Of a stretch of 21,804 bases of DNA, positions 19,494-21,804 are shown in pieces. A program made the position numbers and the translations under genes. The DNA lies in contig CAICTM010001832.1 of assembly GCA_903772945.1 (NCBI GenBank), positions 1-21,804 of the forward strand, read 5' to 3'. Every line of letters starts with the position of its first letter. The first letter of the stretch is position 1. Source of the stretch: Seminavis robusta (taxonomy: Eukaryota; Bacillariophyta; Bacillariophyceae; Naviculales; Naviculaceae). The notes under the pieces were generated by a model that made no database searches, was not told where the DNA came from, and saw nothing but the letters and a program-made list of their open reading frames with translations.

Positions 19494-19884
19494 GAGTGAA
19501 TGTTGCAAGGCATGCAACAAGGGGGTTTGTGGCTGTGTGTTTGTTGAGTGTGGTTGCTTGTCTTTATAGTGAGTCTGTGCACTCTGTGGGAACTGCATGT
19601 TGATGGGAAACCTTCATGACGGAAAACGTGCGACGACCGGATCTTCGTGGAATTTGTGAGGGATCAATGCAATCTTGCTTGTGAGCGTCTTACTGCTTGT
19701 GAGAGAAAGCATCTGTTTTTACTGAGTCAACAGGTGTTTCAATGGCCAAACAGTGCTTCGCCGATTGACTGCCTTTATTTCTTAATTTTCTTTTCACTGT
19801 ATTTTTTGTTTCGCGGAACTGTGATTAGAATGTGTGACTTAGAGAAACGGTTTGCCTTTCAATCTCAATTCGGATTGAATCGCC

Positions 19885-19912
19885 GGGCGAGCCTCACTTT
19901 TTGCCGAAAAAG
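19885..19912 (-). mobile_element. Candidate right terminal inverted repeat of the decayed transposon
   Basis: Read on the minus strand this gives cggcaaaaagtgaggctcgc, matching about 13 nt of the left candidate at 15731-15756. If true the element is about 4.2 kb. Confidence 0.3.
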
Positions 19913-20247
19913 TACATTAACATGATAGACAACTCAACTCAAAGTGACCACTTGGCGATGCTGGAATGGGTATTTGTAGTTGGTGAACCATCTAATCCAC
20001 CTACTGTAGTGTGGTCCTGACAGTCAAAGGAAGCCATCCCGGCAAAGAAAGAACAACATTTTTTTTTTGATGACACCACTTAACCATAGGTACGGTAGTC
20101 TTCTCCTTGTCTCTCTACGGTATACATCTGGGTTGTTCTGGTTATTGTGGTCTCTGCTCAGGATGAGAGCAAGGGGTATGGTACCGTAGCGCATTATACA
20201 GCATTGGATCTTCGGATCTTCTCTGTTAGCCCGCTCTTTCAGATTTG

Positions 20248-20385
20248 ACCTCGGCAGGTAAACTGCCTGAGTTCTCAACCCCTTTACCTCGGCAGGTTAA
20301 CTGCCTGAGTCCTCTACCCCTTTAATGGCAAATAACCTCGGCAGGTTAACTGCCTGAGTCCTCTACCCCTTTATTGGCAAATATT
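20248..20385 (+). repeat. Minisatellite, three units each containing an inverted repeat
   Basis: Units start at 20248, 20286 and 20335 (steps of 38 and 49 nt; the later units carry an extra aatggcaaata-type segment). Each unit has acctcggcaggttaactgcc or a close variant, in which GGCAG and CTGCC pair around GTTAA, then tgagtcctctacccctttA. Confidence 0.85.
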
Positions 20386-20389
20386 CTGT

Positions 20390-20450
20390 CTGTGGGATCC
20401 CCCTGGTTTTTGTCTGTGGGATCCCCTCGTTTTGTGCCTGTGGGATCCCC
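20390..20450 (+). repeat. Three copies of CTGTGGGATCCCC with 24-nt period
   Basis: The motif starts at 20390, 20414 and 20438. Each contains GGGATCCC, an 8-bp palindrome. It directly follows the minisatellite at 20248-20385. Confidence 0.85.
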
Positions 20451-20578
20451 TATTCCGGTGAAGCCAGGATAAGGATAGAGATAATGTAAGCTGGCAAAAC
20501 TGGAAATTGAAGGTTCAATAAAAGTTAGGGGTAGGAATATATCAATGTAATTTAAGGTTAGTGCACTCAGGACAAAAA

Positions 20579-20940
20579 CACAATAAGCCAGCAGGTGTTG
20601 TAAATTTAGAGTTACACAATCGAATGATAGCTGTAATTATGGGTTAGCCCGTGGCTACGCCAATGCTAGCTTAATATAAAACAGAAGGTTACAATGAGGG
20701 AATGATAGTGGGCGGCAACACACGACGAAGTCGGGTGTTGCAACAGCACAATAAGGCAGCAGGAGCTGTAAAGGTTAGAGTTACAATAAGGGAATGGCAG
20801 CTAGTAAATTATAGAGTAGCTGGGTGTTGTGTTGGGTGTTGTCGCCAGGGCTAGCTGAATAAAAAGAAGGTTGCAATGAGGGAATGAATGATACCGGGCG
20901 GCAACACACGACGTAGTCGGGTGTTGTCGCCAGGGCTAGC
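20579..20940 (+). repeat. Diverged tandem duplication of about 170-190 bp
   Basis: Copy A begins cacaataagccagcagg at 20579 and copy B cacaataaggcagcagg at 20747. Shared landmarks include gagttaca, ggttacaatgagggaatga, gggcggcaacacacgacg (20710 and 20896), tcgggtgttg and gccagggctagct. Copy B is longer and contains an extra gggtgttgtcgccagggctagct segment, so smaller internal duplications are nested in it. Confidence 0.7.
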
Positions 20941-21059
20941 TTGAAAGATGGGTGCAATCCAAACATAATCCTCCTTCTTCTATCTGTCTTTCTGCCGAGG
21001 TATCGCAGCTCCCGCTGACTTATTTATTTTTCAGACCATGAGAATCTTTGTTTTGGGAA

Positions 21060-21067
21060 TGACGTCA
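21060..21067. promoter_or_regulatory. TGACGTCA palindrome (CRE-type bZIP site)
   Basis: A perfect cAMP-response-element consensus. bZIP factors bind such sites, and CO2/cAMP-responsive elements of this kind are described in diatoms. It lies about 670 bp before the last gene start, so relevance to that gene is uncertain and a chance occurrence is possible. Confidence 0.25.
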
Positions 21068-21739
21068 GTTCAAAATTCCACGCGTCAATATCGTGGAAGG
21101 CACGTAGATTTTGTACCAAGGTGCATCCAATCCCAAATGGGATTGATTCAAAACTTCGTTTCAATTCTTTTCCGCGAGGCGTCAATCACAGAAAACATCA
21201 AATCACGGAGTCAGTTGTGGCAACTCCAATCAATCGCCACTCCACACTCCACACAGATAGATATCTTCTGGCTTCGACAAACCAAAAAGGAATCCTATTT
21301 GTTGGCAATTTTCTATCTATCTCATAAAAAGGACGACCTGCAACCAGCTGCCTTTATAGTTTGACCCGCAAGGTTGTTTGGAGGAACTGAATCAATCGTT
21401 CGCAAAGCATCAATCCCGTTCTTCCTCTGGGTATCAATCACAGTCAGAAAAGAACATCATTTTCTATTTTCATTTTTCCAGAATTGGATATATAACATCG
21501 CCTACCAAAAGCTCAAGAATGTTGCTCTTATCTCGCGATCGCAAGGAGCTTGCTGTGTGTGGCGCGGCATACGTTGGGTACTACTAGTACGGATGCCTTT
21601 GTGAACCATACCGCTCGTGCCTCGAGCAGGTTTCCTTCACACTTCTGCAAACGTTCGTCATCATCATCATGCCCCGCCACCATTATCTACGGTCTTATCT
21701 CGTCGAACCAACAACCATCGTGGTAGCACTGCCTTGCAA

Positions 21740-21804
21740 ATGGCGGCGAACGATTTTGATCAAATGCAATACACGGAAGCTGCCTGGTCGGCTGTGGCGG
21801 CGTT
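21740..21804 (+). CDS. Start of a possible ClpB/Hsp100 disaggregase gene (partial, runs off the window)
   Basis: From the ATG at 21740 the frame reads MAANDFDQMQYTEAAWSAVAA and leaves the window. The YTEAAWSA segment resembles the start of the Clp N-terminal repeat of ClpB chaperones (FTEKAWEAI-type). The same frame is open back to 21605 and gives a stretch rich in His, Arg, Ser and Thr with no acidic residues and no ATG; it could be a targeting presequence joined to an upstream exon. ClpB would act as an ATP-driven protein disaggregase with Hsp70. Only about 21 residues are visible, so the call is tentative. Confidence 0.35.
   Translation, partial: MAANDFDQMQYTEAAWSAVAA

Larger units (their letters stand above)
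16559..19650 (+). pseudogene. Decayed Tc1/mariner/IS630-like DDE transposase of a diatom-type element
   Basis: The coding trace changes frame repeatedly: 16559 to about 17495; about 17494-17794 in another frame, with an in-frame TGA at 17725; 17798 to about 18047; a short piece at 18048-18065; about 18070-18310; about 18290-18460 in a third frame; about 18460-19389 and, after an 86-nt intron, 19476-19493; and a Cys-rich tail in yet another frame to about 19650. Order of motifs: nuclear-localisation-like Lys run, acidic stretch, helix-turn-helix, PPCFDIEKL, CVWDEMH (first catalytic Asp candidate), NVKYEDEVRLGLGCA, PFDYTS, FYHDALFQMTSKECYEWMDE (second Asp candidate), then GNSPEANAWDTSLN (third acidic candidate). 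The last two resemble the DNAPxH and SPDLNPIE blocks of Tc1/IS630 transposases. I remember this motif order from unnamed diatom proteins. At least five breaks make an active product unlikely unless the assembly contains errors. Confidence 0.72.
19651..21604. other. Gene-poor region with tandem repeats
   Basis: About 1.9 kb with no recognisable gene. It contains three repeat blocks (20248-20385, 20390-20450, 20579-20940; listed separately) and AT-rich DNA. A 108-codon open frame at 21038-21364 has an ATG but no domain, unusual composition or other support, so I do not call it. Confidence 0.5.

Noticed and set aside
21038..21364. 108-codon open frame near the right end
   Set aside because: No recognisable domain; it lies in AT-rich repeat-bearing DNA where open frames of this size arise by chance.
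1..21804. tRNA, rRNA and CRISPR arrays
   Set aside because: I looked for B-box-like T-loop motifs, conserved rRNA stretches and evenly spaced repeats with unique spacers and found none; the repeats near 20.2-20.9 kb lack CRISPR spacing.

Overview
The window looks like nuclear DNA of a stramenopile alga, most probably a pennate diatom. Genes are compact with few, short GT-AG introns (75 to 126 nt where I could place them), neighbours are divergent or tail-to-tail, and the set (a Patched/NPC1-type sterol-sensing-domain protein, a glutamate-receptor-type channel, a divergent kinase, a transposase type I remember from predicted diatom proteins) fits diatoms. Intergenic DNA is rich in GTACC/TACGG and CTAG palindromes. 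The species cannot be named from this. LAYOUT. 1-2.64 kb: one long open frame for a Mutator-like DDE transposase (+). 2.88-4.17 kb: a protein with a possible RPA1N-like OB fold and a compact C-terminal module (-). 4.17-5.30 kb: no gene seen. 5.30-8.77 kb: a five-exon Patched-family gene (+); its first intron is stop-free and a multiple of three, so it hides inside a long open frame. 8.95-10.48 kb: a three-exon kinase-fold protein (-) lacking both the HRD and DFG aspartates. 10.86-12.30 kb: a cysteine-rich protein (+) with two near-identical zinc-type modules flanking six FVFG repeats. 12.57-14.76 kb: a three-exon ionotropic glutamate receptor-like channel (-). 14.76-16.56 kb: no confident gene, but a pentanucleotide microsatellite and two strong hairpins. 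16.56-19.65 kb: a decayed Tc1/mariner/IS630-like transposase gene (+) broken by several frameshifts and an in-frame stop, with intact N- and C-terminal pieces. 19.65-21.6 kb: gene-poor DNA with three tandem-repeat blocks. 21.74 kb to the end: the first codons of what may be a ClpB/Hsp100 gene. HOW IT FITS TOGETHER. The genes are not an operon. Three central genes plausibly serve membrane or signalling roles (sterol/lipid transport, ligand-gated ion flux, kinase-fold signalling), but nothing shows that they act together. The flanks are mobile-element territory. The least conventional protein is the FVFG-repeat/double-zinc-module protein at 10.86 kb, followed by the predicted pseudokinase. All family assignments come from reading motifs; no database search was run.
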